DNA of 64,000 nt from Mucilaginibacter sp. Bleaf8 (GTDB lineage Bacteria > Bacteroidota > Bacteroidia > Sphingobacteriales > Sphingobacteriaceae): the NCBI RefSeq assembly GCF_018390515.1, contig NZ_JAHBBK010000006.1, positions 1-64,000 on the forward strand, in the 5' to 3' direction. The translations under genes and the position numbers were made by a program. The notes beneath the pieces were generated by a model, which worked only from the letters and a program-made list of their open reading frames with translations, had not been told where the DNA came from and did no database searches. Shown here in pieces: positions 1 through 9,019 of the stretch (the stretch's first letter is position 1; every line of letters begins with the position of its first letter).

Positions 1-2
1 AA

Positions 3-230
3 AACTTCGAAAATGCGCTGCTGATATCCAAGGGGCTGGCGAAAGACGGCTTGGCCAGCGCGGCCGGAACACCCAAAAAGCTTGCTGACCTTGCTTTATT
101 TGTTTACTTAAACAACTCTAAGATGGTTGGATTACAAAAAATCGCAGCACCTCTTTTTAACTATCTTGCCAAGAGTGCCATTAAAAAAGGACGTTTAAAA
201 GAACTCGAACTGAAGTACTGCGGAGAATAA
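3..230 (+). CDS. C-terminal fragment of an unidentified protein
   Basis: An open frame enters from the left edge and runs 75 codons to a TAA at 228-230, ending in residues KYCGE. The visible part is rich in Ala, Leu and Lys and looks helical and soluble. I see no motif that names the family. The start and most of the gene lie outside the window. The next genes are on the opposite strand, so this is the convergent end of a rightward unit. That it is coding is supported by an uninterrupted frame with ordinary codon use; the function is unknown. Confidence 0.5.
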   Translation, partial: NFENALLISKGLAKDGLASAAGTPKKLADLALFVYLNNSKMVGLQKIAAPLFNYLAKSAIKKGRLKELELKYCGE

Positions 231-330
231 TAGGTGGCGAAGAAAACAGGCTACAGAACAGCAAGTAAATCCGGAATAAAGAGTTGGAATATACTGCTGC
301 TCCGATAGATAGGAAGGTTTAGGTAAATGA

Positions 331-1314
331 CTAAAGTTTAAACCTATATCCCAGTTTTAATGACATCACATTGGGCATATTGCCCTCGCTGTATCTGTCA
401 TACCTGATGCCTACATCAAGGCCATTATTTAAGGCTAAGCCTGCTGAAGGTGCATAAACGAAATTGATTCTGCCGTTCATGGCAAACGCGGCTCCTGCTT
501 CTCCGCTTACATAAAACTGATTGCCAGCGTACAGTCTTAAACCTGTTTTTACAGGAATGAATCCTTTTCTTTCTCCCGTAATATCAACCACCCACTCACC
601 TGATGACTGGATGACACGATATCCTGTATATCCTTTAAAATAATGCGTATAGCCACCGCTCACAAAAGCTTCCAAGTTACTCGTTAGGTTTTTATTCACG
701 CTAACCTCGCCGCCGAGTACAAAGTCCTCAAAGGCGGTGGTGGTTAAACCCGGCGTAAGGGCTACACCTAAATGCCATCCGGAATTGGTACTATTCCTTT
801 TATGAGTTGCCAGCTTTCGGGGGCCAAAGCCATAAGCCAGACGCAAAGCAACATCTTTAGTTACCGGGCTTTTCGTATAATCCTCATATTTGAGGCTCAC
901 ATCCCAGCCATTGCGAAATGCCATACCCACAGATGGCGACCATAAAAACGATGTACCCCACTGCTCAAATGCAATACCTGCGCCAGCCTCCCCGCCAAGA
1001 TAGAGTTGATTTCCTACAAAGTATTTAATACCAGCCTTTACAGGAATTACATTATACGGGCTACCATACTGCGAATAGTTTGCAAAATGATCCTTTTCAA
1101 AAAAATGCGTAAAACCTGCGGTCAGCGTTCCGGCAATCCGGTCATTAAAGTTCTTCTGCACACGAATATCGGCACCAAGCGTGTACCTGAAAGCTTTACT
1201 GGTAGCAACGCCCGGGTTAAGGCCAAGGCCAACCCGCCAGCTGCTTTGTGCAAAACAAGCAACAGAGAAAAATAAAAGGCTTGTAATAATCAAAAGTTGA
1301 GATTTAAACTTCAT
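331..1314 (-). CDS. Secreted outer-membrane beta-barrel protein with two tandem repeat units
   Basis: This 327-aa protein starts with a signal peptide (cleavage near residue 22, after CFA) and is probably an outer-membrane barrel. It consists of two copies of one roughly 145-residue unit (about 25-168 and 179-327). Each copy runs W-x-L-G-V-x-L-x-P-G near its start, then GxxxGYTHxF, IPVKxGxxxYxGNQxYxxGEAGAxxA, and xPSxGxAxxNGxDVxxxYxxY near its end, alternating in the manner of amphipathic strands. The same unit forms the C-terminus of the neighbouring 1375-3498 product. The gene lies 60 bp downstream of that gene and is probably the last cistron of the sigma/FecR operon. No enzymatic motif is visible. 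A surface or sensing role is inferred from the operon only. Confidence 0.75.
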   Translation of the reverse strand: MKFKSQLLIITSLLFFSVACFAQSSWRVGLGLNPGVATSKAFRYTLGADIRVQKNFNDRIAGTLTAGFTHFFEKDHFANYSQYGSPYNVIPVKAGIKYFVGNQLYLGGEAGAGIAFEQWGTSFLWSPSVGMAFRNGWDVSLKYEDYTKSPVTKDVALRLAYGFGPRKLATHKRNSTNSGWHLGVALTPGLTTTAFEDFVLGGEVSVNKNLTSNLEAFVSGGYTHYFKGYTGYRVIQSSGEWVVDITGERKGFIPVKTGLRLYAGNQFYVSGEAGAAFAMNGRINFVYAPSAGLALNNGLDVGIRYDRYSEGNMPNVMSLKLGYRFKL

Positions 1315-1374
1315 CTGTAATGTTTTTTACAAGCAAGACAGTAAACTGATGCGATACCCTTACAGCACTTTATA

Positions 1375-3498
1375 TTATTTGCTGAGCCTTAGCCGGTAAC
1401 CCAAGCGTAAGGCAAACTGCTTATATTGTGATTGCAGGCCGTAATCTTCAAACTTCACGCCAGCTTCCAGGCCACTACCAAAACTGAAGCCGGTTGAAAC
1501 GCTGTACATAAGTGAACGGTAAGGTCTCAAATCAGTAACAACAGCGCCATTCGTTGGATCAAGATAAACAACATATTCTTCATTGGGTCCAAATGCAGCA
1601 CCAATTTCACCTTGAATAAAAAGCCCTCTGGCCATCTTTAAACGGATACCTGCTTGTAAAGGAACAATATTAACCGGCTTAATATCGCTATCTGTTGCAA
1701 TGTTTGTGTATCCTGTTGACAGTACACCAGTAAGGCCTGAGCCCAAATCACGCTGTAAAAAAAGTTCGCCACCAGATACAGACCGGTAAGGCTCATCCCA
1801 GCCTATCCCGCCTGTTGCAGCAACACCCAGGTACCAGACCTGCGATCGATCAATAGTCTTTTTTGCCGGTTTGAACACGCCGTTAAATGCAATACCAGCT
1901 TCCCAGCCAAGCCAGTCTCTTGTTTGCGTGGCTCCACGGTGTAGCATGTCAGGGTATTCAGGTGCATGGGTTACATTTTGGTACCCAGTGATATGCCATT
2001 GATGATTATACTTGTAATGATTGTAGGTAGGGCCTGCTACCAAGCTTAATTTGGGCGTAAGCTGTAGGTTAAGTAATAACTTTCCCTGCATCCATTGATT
2101 GTCCCACTGCGTATTGTTGGCCAAATGATAATCAGCCTCGGCCGACAGGTATACATTATCATTGAACATAAAATCGTGCCCAATGCCCAAACCAAATGCA
2201 TAAAACTTGTGGTTTGCCGATATGTTAACGCTGGTTAAAAGGGCGCTGTAAAAAACATGTGTGCCGGTTTTTAGAGCTATGTTGGTGTTAGCTAAATTAT
2301 TGGCCGAATAGGATACTTTATAGAAACCGTTGCGTGTAATGTTTAAGAGACCTATGCTGGCACCTTCTGAGGTATCGGCAACGTTTACCAAGCCTATTTG
2401 CACCCCCTTTAGGCGGCGGGTTTCATTATGTAGGGCACTGAGCTGCAAGCCGGATACCTGCGCCTCCGCTTTGTTAGTAAATACAGCGAGCTGAACGCCG
2501 CGTAGGGTGTCTAATGCCAGATTGTGTGCTCCGGCCAGTTGCAAGCCCGTCATATTGCCACCCACTAAGTTAAATACACCAGCCAACTGCAAATATTTTG
2601 AGTTTTCTTTATTGATATTAAACAAACCGCCAACCTCTAACCCGTTTACACCGGCGGTATACCCGCCAGCCAGGTTAAGCGAAAACTTATTTACAACCTG
2701 CGGGCTGAACATGCCGTGCGTGCTCAGCCCTGGTGTTATGGAAACCTGAAATGGTCGCTTAGCAAAGAAATCAGGAATATTAAGACTTTGGATTTTTTGC
2801 CTGGCAGAGATGAATAATCCCCCTAAGCCTGTTCTTTCTACACGATTGTAATTATTGCTGCCGTATTTATACTCCCAGGCTTTTGCTCTGCTGCTTATAG
2901 GTACCGATTGCAAAAAATTGACTGTGGTATCTTTGTAACTGAGCTTACAAACGGTAATACGAACAGGCTCGCTACTACCCCCTCTGAGCTTTAGCCGGAA
3001 ATAGCCATGCTCATCAGTGAGGGTAGATACAAGCTGCTGCTTTTCATATACGCTTACATTCATTAGCCTTTCGCCGGTGCGCTCATCAGCCACCAGGCCA
3101 CTTACAGAGTAACTGTTGTTTTCATCCGTAATATCTGTATTGATTAATGTAAAAAGCCGCAGTTGCGGCAAGATGATTAAATAGTTTTTTCGCTCTTCGT
3201 AAGTGTACCGATCATGAAAAAGCTTTATTAATACAGAGGAGATTTTTTCATTGTCTGCAGATAGGCTCACTACGCTATCTTTAGCCAGCAACTTGCCGTC
3301 GTAAGCAAAATAGAAGTGTGCTTGTCTGCTAATTTCGCTAAGTACATCAGCTACCCGCTTTTGATTGTAATGCAGGGTAACTGATTTATTTAAAATACCC
3401 TGTGCATTGGATTCAAAGACGGCTATAAACAAAAACCAAAGCAGCGCAGCTACTAATTTGGGAACATTGAATTTAGTGGAGTAAGGTTTAGTCATCAA
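1375..3498 (-). CDS. STN-domain/carboxypeptidase-regulatory-like surface protein with LA_2272-type repeats and a C-terminal barrel
   Basis: This 707-aa protein has a signal peptide (about 1-33), then an STN (secretin/TonB short N-terminal) domain at about 40-115, which in FecA-type systems touches the FecR anti-sigma factor. Next come a carboxypeptidase-regulatory-like domain (about 130-200, VSGLVADERTGERLMNVSV) and about five imperfect repeats of some 20 residues with the pattern GxQ(L/I)(A/G)xxxN (about 290-390), like the LA_2272 surface-repeat family. The rest is strand-rich, and the last 160 residues match the repeat unit of the 331-1314 protein. No TonB plug, TonB box or long 22-strand receptor barrel is evident. 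It lies 7 bp downstream of the FecR-like gene. I infer an outer-membrane partner that signals to FecR without being a classical TonB-dependent receptor. Confidence 0.75.
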   Translation of the reverse strand: MMTKPYSTKFNVPKLVAALLWFLFIAVFESNAQGILNKSVTLHYNQKRVADVLSEISRQAHFYFAYDGKLLAKDSVVSLSADNEKISSVLIKLFHDRYTYEERKNYLIILPQLRLFTLINTDITDENNSYSVSGLVADERTGERLMNVSVYEKQQLVSTLTDEHGYFRLKLRGGSSEPVRITVCKLSYKDTTVNFLQSVPISSRAKAWEYKYGSNNYNRVERTGLGGLFISARQKIQSLNIPDFFAKRPFQVSITPGLSTHGMFSPQVVNKFSLNLAGGYTAGVNGLEVGGLFNINKENSKYLQLAGVFNLVGGNMTGLQLAGAHNLALDTLRGVQLAVFTNKAEAQVSGLQLSALHNETRRLKGVQIGLVNVADTSEGASIGLLNITRNGFYKVSYSANNLANTNIALKTGTHVFYSALLTSVNISANHKFYAFGLGIGHDFMFNDNVYLSAEADYHLANNTQWDNQWMQGKLLLNLQLTPKLSLVAGPTYNHYKYNHQWHITGYQNVTHAPEYPDMLHRGATQTRDWLGWEAGIAFNGVFKPAKKTIDRSQVWYLGVAATGGIGWDEPYRSVSGGELFLQRDLGSGLTGVLSTGYTNIATDSDIKPVNIVPLQAGIRLKMARGLFIQGEIGAAFGPNEEYVVYLDPTNGAVVTDLRPYRSLMYSVSTGFSFGSGLEAGVKFEDYGLQSQYKQFALRLGYRLRLSK

Positions 3499-3505
3499 TT
3501 ACCTG

Positions 3506-4471
3506 TTACTTCAAGATAGTAACACCATTTGCCTTCACTACCTTAATTTCGAAGGTTCGGCTAATGATATCTAAAATATCATCTAAAGATTCGTTTTTAA
3601 AAGTAGTATTCAGCGGCATGTTGTTTAGCTTAGGATTAGTGATAACTATATGGCTCGCATAAGCTTCATTCAGCACATTTACAAGTTGCCATAAAGGGGT
3701 GTCGTCCGCCACAAATTCATGGGTACGGTAATACTTGTATAATTGGTTGTTAGTATTGGATTTAACTAACGCGCCTCCCGATGATTCGATGCTTAACTTT
3801 TCCCGGGGTTTTAGCATAACCGTTTGCGTGCCTCTGCTTACGGCAACCATGCCAGATTCCACAATGATTTCTATCTTACCATTGTTGTTCTTAACATTAA
3901 AAGAGGTACCCAATACCTGCACCTGTATTTTTCCGGCATGCATAATGAATGGTTCATTAGCTATATGTGCTACATCAAAAAAAGCTTCCCCTTTACTCAA
4001 TACAACTTCGCGCCGCTTGCCTTTAAATTGTTCGGGATACCGGAGTGTAGTTTCTTGGTTTAAAGTGACAACAGACCCATCTGACAGGGTATCGGCTTTT
4101 ACCTCAAAGCGTGTAGTTGCCAGTTCAATTTGAGCCGCGGGCCGCTGCATCCAAAACCACCAGCTGCCACCGGCAAGTAAAAGCAGCGTAGCGGCTATTT
4201 TGAGCCAGGTATACAATGGCTTCAGGTGTGCTACATCAGCAGTATCCTGCTGCGGCTCTAATGCCTTTTGCTTAAACCTTTGCAAGGATGCTTGGGCATC
4301 CATCTGTTGGTTCAAACTACTGCTTTTACTTGCCTGCCAAATCAACTTGAACTGTTCCAAACGGCGCTGATTTTCAGCATCTGCTTTTAGCCATGTTTCT
4401 ATTTCCTTTCGCTGCTCGGCAGTAGCTTCATCAAGTAAGTAAGAGATTAATATGTCGTCATGTATTTTCAT
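3506..4471 (-). CDS. FecR-family anti-sigma factor
   Basis: This 321-aa inner-membrane regulator has a cytoplasmic N-terminal region of about 90 residues (LLDEATAEQRKEIETWL near residue 12, typical of the sigma-binding domain). One transmembrane segment lies around residues 92-107, followed by a periplasmic FecR domain (LSDGSVVTLNQETTLRYP and a GEAFFDVA motif). The C-terminal STN-like/DUF4974 domain ends in DILDIISRTFEIKV. Family knowledge: the protein holds the cognate ECF sigma factor inactive until a surface protein's STN domain signals through the periplasm. It sits 4 bp from the sigma gene and 7 bp from the STN protein gene, so the three are almost certainly one cotranscribed signalling unit. 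Confidence 0.93.
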   Translation of the reverse strand: MKIHDDILISYLLDEATAEQRKEIETWLKADAENQRRLEQFKLIWQASKSSSLNQQMDAQASLQRFKQKALEPQQDTADVAHLKPLYTWLKIAATLLLLAGGSWWFWMQRPAAQIELATTRFEVKADTLSDGSVVTLNQETTLRYPEQFKGKRREVVLSKGEAFFDVAHIANEPFIMHAGKIQVQVLGTSFNVKNNNGKIEIIVESGMVAVSRGTQTVMLKPREKLSIESSGGALVKSNTNNQLYKYYRTHEFVADDTPLWQLVNVLNEAYASHIVITNPKLNNMPLNTTFKNESLDDILDIISRTFEIKVVKANGVTILK

Positions 4472-4475
4472 AGTT

Positions 4476-5042
4476 TTAGCTTTGGTAATGGTATAGAGCG
4501 TTCAACAGAATCCAAAGAATAACCGGCAGGTAGTCTGCCAACTGTGCCCTGAGCTTTTTCAACGCCCGGCTCATCTGTGTTTCTACTGTTTTAACAGATA
4601 ATCCAAGTTGCTGGGCTATTTCCGCGTATTTCAATTCTTCGAAACGGCTAAGCTGAAAGATGGTGCGGCACTGTTCTGGCAGCATGTTAATTGCCAGTTT
4701 CACTTTTAGCTCCAGTTCTTTGTATTGCAACGTGCTCAGGGCATTTTCAGCGTAGGGTTCTTCCTGTTGCATAGCGTGGGATGTATAAGCTTGTTTTACT
4801 TGTTGATGCTTTAAATAGTTAAGGCACTCATGGTAAACAGACCGGTACAGGTAGGCCTTTACAGAAGTATGGATCTGAACACCACCCTGTCTTTCCAAAA
4901 TTTTCCAGAACGTCTGATGTACCATTTCTTCCGCAACAATCTCATCACCTACCATGGCATAGGCATACCGGTGCAAAGCATTGAAATAAACGAGGTATAC
5001 CTCATCGAATTCCTCGGTGTTTGCTTTTAAATGCAGCACCAT
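4476..5042 (-). CDS. ECF RNA polymerase sigma-70 factor (FecI-like)
   Basis: Sigma region 2 lies near residues 10-75 (YLVYFNALHRYAYAMVGDEI, VHQTFWKILE) and region 4 near residues 110-165 (MLPEQCRTIFQLSRFEELKYAEIAQQLGLS, then VKTVETQMSRALKKLR), the standard ECF helix-turn-helix. I choose the ATG at 5042 (188 aa) over a TTG 10 codons upstream because the N-terminus then matches the family. The last 18 residues (PVILWILLNALYHY) are unusually hydrophobic, a tail often seen in Bacteroidota FecI-like factors. It probably directs its own operon (sigma, FecR, STN barrel, barrel) and perhaps remote targets. Confidence 0.93.
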   Translation of the reverse strand: MVLHLKANTEEFDEVYLVYFNALHRYAYAMVGDEIVAEEMVHQTFWKILERQGGVQIHTSVKAYLYRSVYHECLNYLKHQQVKQAYTSHAMQQEEPYAENALSTLQYKELELKVKLAINMLPEQCRTIFQLSRFEELKYAEIAQQLGLSVKTVETQMSRALKKLRAQLADYLPVILWILLNALYHYQS

Positions 5043-5219
5043 ACCGTTTTGATAATGTTGATTGACAGGCAAGTTTGTAGTTTATAATTTGAGATGTATA
5101 ATCAAGTATGGAGACAACACAACTGAGCCAGACCCCTACAATGACTGAAAAAAGATTCAGACAGTTATAAATCATCAAATAACAGGAATTTATTTGTACC
5201 CAGACAGTTGGTTACAAAG

Positions 5220-5243
5220 ACATCGCGATGTGCTCCCGGGAGC
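5220..5243. promoter_or_regulatory. Two abutting perfect 12-bp palindromes upstream of the sigma operon
   Basis: ACATCGCGATGT (5220-5231) is followed directly by GCTCCCGGGAGC (5232-5243), each a perfect palindrome. They lie about 180-200 bp upstream of the sigma factor ATG, between it and the end of the subtilase gene. This could be a pair of operator sites. No regulator is assigned, and chance is not excluded. Confidence 0.35.
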
Positions 5244-5355
5244 TAGCACCATAGTTCTTTAAGCCAATGTTGCAGAAAACAGGTTTCGGGCAAATGTTTA
5301 AAGCATTGTCAACTTAATTAAAATCTTTAAAACTGACTGATTAGAATGATTTATT

Positions 5356-7017
5356 TCACCTTGCGCCAACTTTTATTTTAGCCAGTTCCATCGCCTTTTT
5401 CATGTCTGCAATACCATAGCCAAAAGGTAATTCAGGATGGCTGGCCCGATCGGCCGATTTACGAATTATCTCCATCAAATCCTTATTGGTTAATTGGGGA
5501 TTGGCTTCCCATAAACAGGCCACTAATCCACACATAATCGGACTGGCGTAAGACGTACCACTTCTGTTTTCGGTCGTGCCCGAAGAATTTATTACAGCTG
5601 CATTTCCTCCCATAGCCATTACATCTGGTTTTATCCGCCCGTCAGCTGTCATTCCCCAAGATGTAAAATAGTTTTGCTTGCCATCACTATTGATTGACCC
5701 TGTAGTTAATACACTCGGTGAATCGGCGGGGGTACCAACCCATTTCTGTTCGTTTCCGGCGCAGTTCACAATAAATATCCCTTTTTTAAAAGCCATATTT
5801 GCGGCCTTGGTAGCAAGAGCAGTTTTGCCATCCATATCAGTAGCAGTATAACGCTTTATAAGACTTGAATAGCCGTCGCTATAGGTTAAGGAGGAATTGA
5901 CCAAATCTACTCCTGCACTATCTGCAAATTCTATGGCACTTGTCCAGTAATCCTCTTCAACGGGAAATTCAGTGGCGCTGTCTTCTGTTCTTAGCAACCA
6001 GTAATTCGCTTCGGGTGCAGTACCAACGTAGCTTCCAGGTTTACTCACCGCCATACATGAGGTTACCCAAACGCCATGTGTATCGATGCTATAGGGATCC
6101 TCGTTCTCATACACAAAGGATTTTGCGCCTTTAATATGTACGTTGCTGAAAGCTGCATTGTCTCTTAAATGGATAAATCCGGCGTCAATAACAGCAATAT
6201 CCATTCCGGCGCCTTTAAAACCTTGCTGATGCAGCGCTTCGCCTTTTACAGTATTAATGTTAAGCGCGGCTGCACCGTAATCAATAGATGTACCCAAATT
6301 GCCTGCACTTCCTGACTGAGGGCTATCTATATATTTAGGAACATTTAAATTCTGTTTCCTTTTGCCAAAGTACACCAATGCAACCTCCTTTACAAATGGC
6401 AAAGCTTTGTATTTATCAATTAGAAACTGATCCCGAACGTTCACACACACGGTGTTTAACCACTTACTTTTAGCAACAATTGTGCCTCCAACTTCGGTTA
6501 TCGCTTTAAGATATTCTCTGGAGATCGGCAAGTCACTTACATCTATGGGGATATGTTGTTTGCGACGCCTCTCAATGGCTTTTTTAGAAAGAAAAGCCTC
6601 TGGGTTACCAATTGAATAATCAGATTTTCCCTTATCGGTTAAAACAAGCCTAAATTTATAGTCATTACCATCGGTAACAATTATTTTGCATTTAGCTTCG
6701 CCCTTTCCATTTAGTAATTTCCCAAAAACATAGGTAATCCCGGCGCCCTTAGGCCATACAACTCCTTCAGCAGTTACTTCTGCAATACGCGGATTGTCTA
6801 CACGCCATTCCGCACTGTTTGATGTACCTTCAGGAAAGTTGTCAAGTATGATGGAAAGCCGAGTGCCCAGAAAGTCGTCATTTGCCAGAATAATACTATC
6901 CAAACTCATGCGAACAGAAGCGACTGGTTCTTTTGGTATTTCATTCTTTTTACAGGCTGATAAAAAAACAAGAGATGCGAAAAGCCCTGTAAGTAAGTAT
7001 CGAGTATAAAACTGCAT
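5356..7017 (-). CDS. Subtilisin-like (S8) serine peptidase, lipoprotein
   Basis: This 553-aa protein has a lipoprotein signal ending in the lipobox LSAC (Cys22), so it is probably lipid-anchored outside the inner membrane or on the surface. Residues 30-120 form a BIG2/Ig-like domain, and residues 125-215 resemble a subtilisin propeptide. The S8 catalytic core shows all three triad motifs: Asp in AVIDAGF (about 278), His in DTHGVWVTS (about 314) and Ser in SGTSYASPIMCG (about 490). The oxyanion Asn is in IVNCAGNE. The substrate is unknown. It is monocistronic on the minus strand with about 300 bp on each side. Activity is inferred from the intact triad. Confidence 0.9.
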   Translation of the reverse strand: MQFYTRYLLTGLFASLVFLSACKKNEIPKEPVASVRMSLDSIILANDDFLGTRLSIILDNFPEGTSNSAEWRVDNPRIAEVTAEGVVWPKGAGITYVFGKLLNGKGEAKCKIIVTDGNDYKFRLVLTDKGKSDYSIGNPEAFLSKKAIERRRKQHIPIDVSDLPISREYLKAITEVGGTIVAKSKWLNTVCVNVRDQFLIDKYKALPFVKEVALVYFGKRKQNLNVPKYIDSPQSGSAGNLGTSIDYGAAALNINTVKGEALHQQGFKGAGMDIAVIDAGFIHLRDNAAFSNVHIKGAKSFVYENEDPYSIDTHGVWVTSCMAVSKPGSYVGTAPEANYWLLRTEDSATEFPVEEDYWTSAIEFADSAGVDLVNSSLTYSDGYSSLIKRYTATDMDGKTALATKAANMAFKKGIFIVNCAGNEQKWVGTPADSPSVLTTGSINSDGKQNYFTSWGMTADGRIKPDVMAMGGNAAVINSSGTTENRSGTSYASPIMCGLVACLWEANPQLTNKDLMEIIRKSADRASHPELPFGYGIADMKKAMELAKIKVGAR

Positions 7018-7337
7018 TTAAAAATATTTATTTAGAAACCATTTCTTAATGGATTTTCTGGGATATAAAATTAGGAATAATAGCCATACGCACAAATCAA
7101 CAAGAATAGGGTGCCGCTGTCTGCCATTTCTCCGGCGTTCCGGTGAACGAGTGTGCCCCCTGGTTTAAATAATATTGCTACAAAATATGTCAAGCGTTAT
7201 TGACCATAGAGTTTTTGTAAAATCTAAACTTATTCTGTTTACGGACTGTAGCATACGCATTTCAGTTATGAAAAACCGCAGTTAAGTTAATTGAGCCGCT
7301 TTGCCTTTGCCCACCTTTGTGATAACATTTAAAGATT

Positions 7338-8249
7338 ATGAAAATAGTTATCACCGGATCTTTAGGGCATATTGGTAAGCCCTTAACCACCAACCTGATT
7401 CAGAATGGACATCAGGTAACCGTTATTACCAGCAAAGCCGAACGGCAGCCTGCGATTGAGTCTATGGGTGCTAAAGCAGCTGTAGGAACCTTTTTTGATC
7501 TCGAATTCCTGACTTCGACTTTTACCGGCGCCGATGTTGTTTACCTGATGGAGGCCTGGGAAGGCATCGGCAGTATTTTTGACAAGAACGTCGACTTTGT
7601 GGCAGCATTCAATCAAATAGGTAACAATTACAAAACAGCAGTGGAGCAATCTGGCGTTAAGCGGGTAGTGCACCTGAGCAGCATCGGCGCACATACCGAT
7701 CAGGGCACTGGCAGCCTTTACCTGCATAACCAGGTGGAGGGTATATTAGGCGGGTTGCCTAACGATGTTTCTATCAAGTTTATCCGGCCCGTGGGTTTCT
7801 ACAGCAATTTGTACCGAAATCTTGATGCTATCCGCAACCAGCATGCTATTGTATCCACTTACGGAGGCGACCAAAAGGAACCTTGGGTAGCCGCTGAAGA
7901 TATTGCCGAAACCATTACTGAGGAAATGGAAAAGCCATTCGAAGGCAGAACCGTTCACTACGTGGTTAGCGACGAAGTATCACCAAATGAAATTGCACAA
8001 ATTCTGGGCGAAGCCATCGGTGAGCCGGAACTCAAATGGATTGTAATTTCTCAAGAACAAATGCTGAGCGGCATGCTGGCTGCCGGGATGAATGAATGGA
8101 TTGCGAACGGATTCATCGCCATGCAAGCCGCACAAGGAAGCGGATCATTGTATGAAGACCTGTACCGCCATAAACCAGCGTTCGGCAAAACGAAGTTCAG
8201 GGACTTTGCCAAAGAATTTGCACAAGTATATCATCAACAAATCAAATAA
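7338..8249 (+). CDS. NmrA-like NAD(P)-binding atypical short-chain reductase
   Basis: This 303-aa protein opens with the nucleotide-binding motif ITGSLGHIGKPL (GxxGxxG type) at residues 4-15. It continues as an NmrA/atypical-SDR Rossmann protein (VVYLMEAWEG, VKRVVHLSSIGAHT, FIRPVGFYSNLY). The usual YxxxK catalytic pair is not obvious, so it could be a redox-sensing or NAD(P)H:acceptor protein rather than a classical dehydrogenase. It is followed 3 bp later by a classical SDR gene and then an AraC regulator, so the three form an apparent operon. The function in electrophile or aldehyde metabolism is inferred from context only. Confidence 0.85.
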   Translation: MKIVITGSLGHIGKPLTTNLIQNGHQVTVITSKAERQPAIESMGAKAAVGTFFDLEFLTSTFTGADVVYLMEAWEGIGSIFDKNVDFVAAFNQIGNNYKTAVEQSGVKRVVHLSSIGAHTDQGTGSLYLHNQVEGILGGLPNDVSIKFIRPVGFYSNLYRNLDAIRNQHAIVSTYGGDQKEPWVAAEDIAETITEEMEKPFEGRTVHYVVSDEVSPNEIAQILGEAIGEPELKWIVISQEQMLSGMLAAGMNEWIANGFIAMQAAQGSGSLYEDLYRHKPAFGKTKFRDFAKEFAQVYHQQIK

Positions 8250-8252
8250 TTT

Positions 8253-8990
8253 ATGAAAAAAGCATTAATTACCGGTGCCAACAAGGGCATCGGCTTTGAA
8301 ACCGCACGCCAATTGTTAAGCCATGGCTATTATGTTTATCTGGGCAGCCGGACGCTTGAAAACGGAAAAATAGCTCTGGAAAAGTTGAAAGCAGAAGGTT
8401 GGGATCAGGCAGAGGCCATTGAATTGAATGTCACCGACGACCTGTCTGTGCAAGCTGCCCGCGAAGCGATTGGCAGCAAAACAGACGTACTGGATGTGCT
8501 TATCAATAATGCCGGTATCAACGGTGGTTTTCCGCAGTCTTCTTTAGAAGCCGGTATTGAGCAATATAAAGAAGTATTCGATACCAATCTGTATGGTGTG
8601 GTACGCGTCAGCCAGGCCTTTATCGACCTTTTAATAAAATCACCCGAGCCGCGTATTGTCAATGTATCTTCCAGCGGTTGTTCGCTTACTTTGCACAGCG
8701 ATCCTACCTGGAAGTACTACTCGCATAAAGCAGCGTTGTATGCATCCTCTAAGGCGGCATTGAACATGTACACCATTGATCTGGCCTATCAATTAAAAGA
8801 TACCGATTTTAAAGTAAATGCAGTTTGTCCCGGCTTTGTGGCTACCGATTTTAATGAACATCGTGGTACAGGTACAGTGCAGGAAGGTGGCACCCGCATT
8901 GCCAAATACGCGATGATTGACCCTGACGGACCTACCGGAAAATTTATTTCAGAGGAGTATAACCCCGAAACAGGTGAAACGCCCTGGTAA
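8253..8990 (+). CDS. Classical SDR-family oxidoreductase
   Basis: This 245-aa enzyme has the SDR cofactor motif ITGANKGIGFET (TGxxxGIG) at residues 6-17, the NNAG motif (INNAGING near 88), the catalytic Ser in VNVSSSG and the YxxxK pair in YASSKAALN (about 165). CPGFVATD is the C-terminal SDR signature. It probably reduces a carbonyl with NADPH; the substrate is unknown. It starts 3 bp after the NmrA-like gene and is followed 29 bp later by the AraC-type regulator, which is likely to control the pair. Confidence 0.92.
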   Translation: MKKALITGANKGIGFETARQLLSHGYYVYLGSRTLENGKIALEKLKAEGWDQAEAIELNVTDDLSVQAAREAIGSKTDVLDVLINNAGINGGFPQSSLEAGIEQYKEVFDTNLYGVVRVSQAFIDLLIKSPEPRIVNVSSSGCSLTLHSDPTWKYYSHKAALYASSKAALNMYTIDLAYQLKDTDFKVNAVCPGFVATDFNEHRGTGTVQEGGTRIAKYAMIDPDGPTGKFISEEYNPETGETPW

Positions 8991-9019
8991 TTGATATAAC
9001 AAACAAGTAACTTTAGCTG

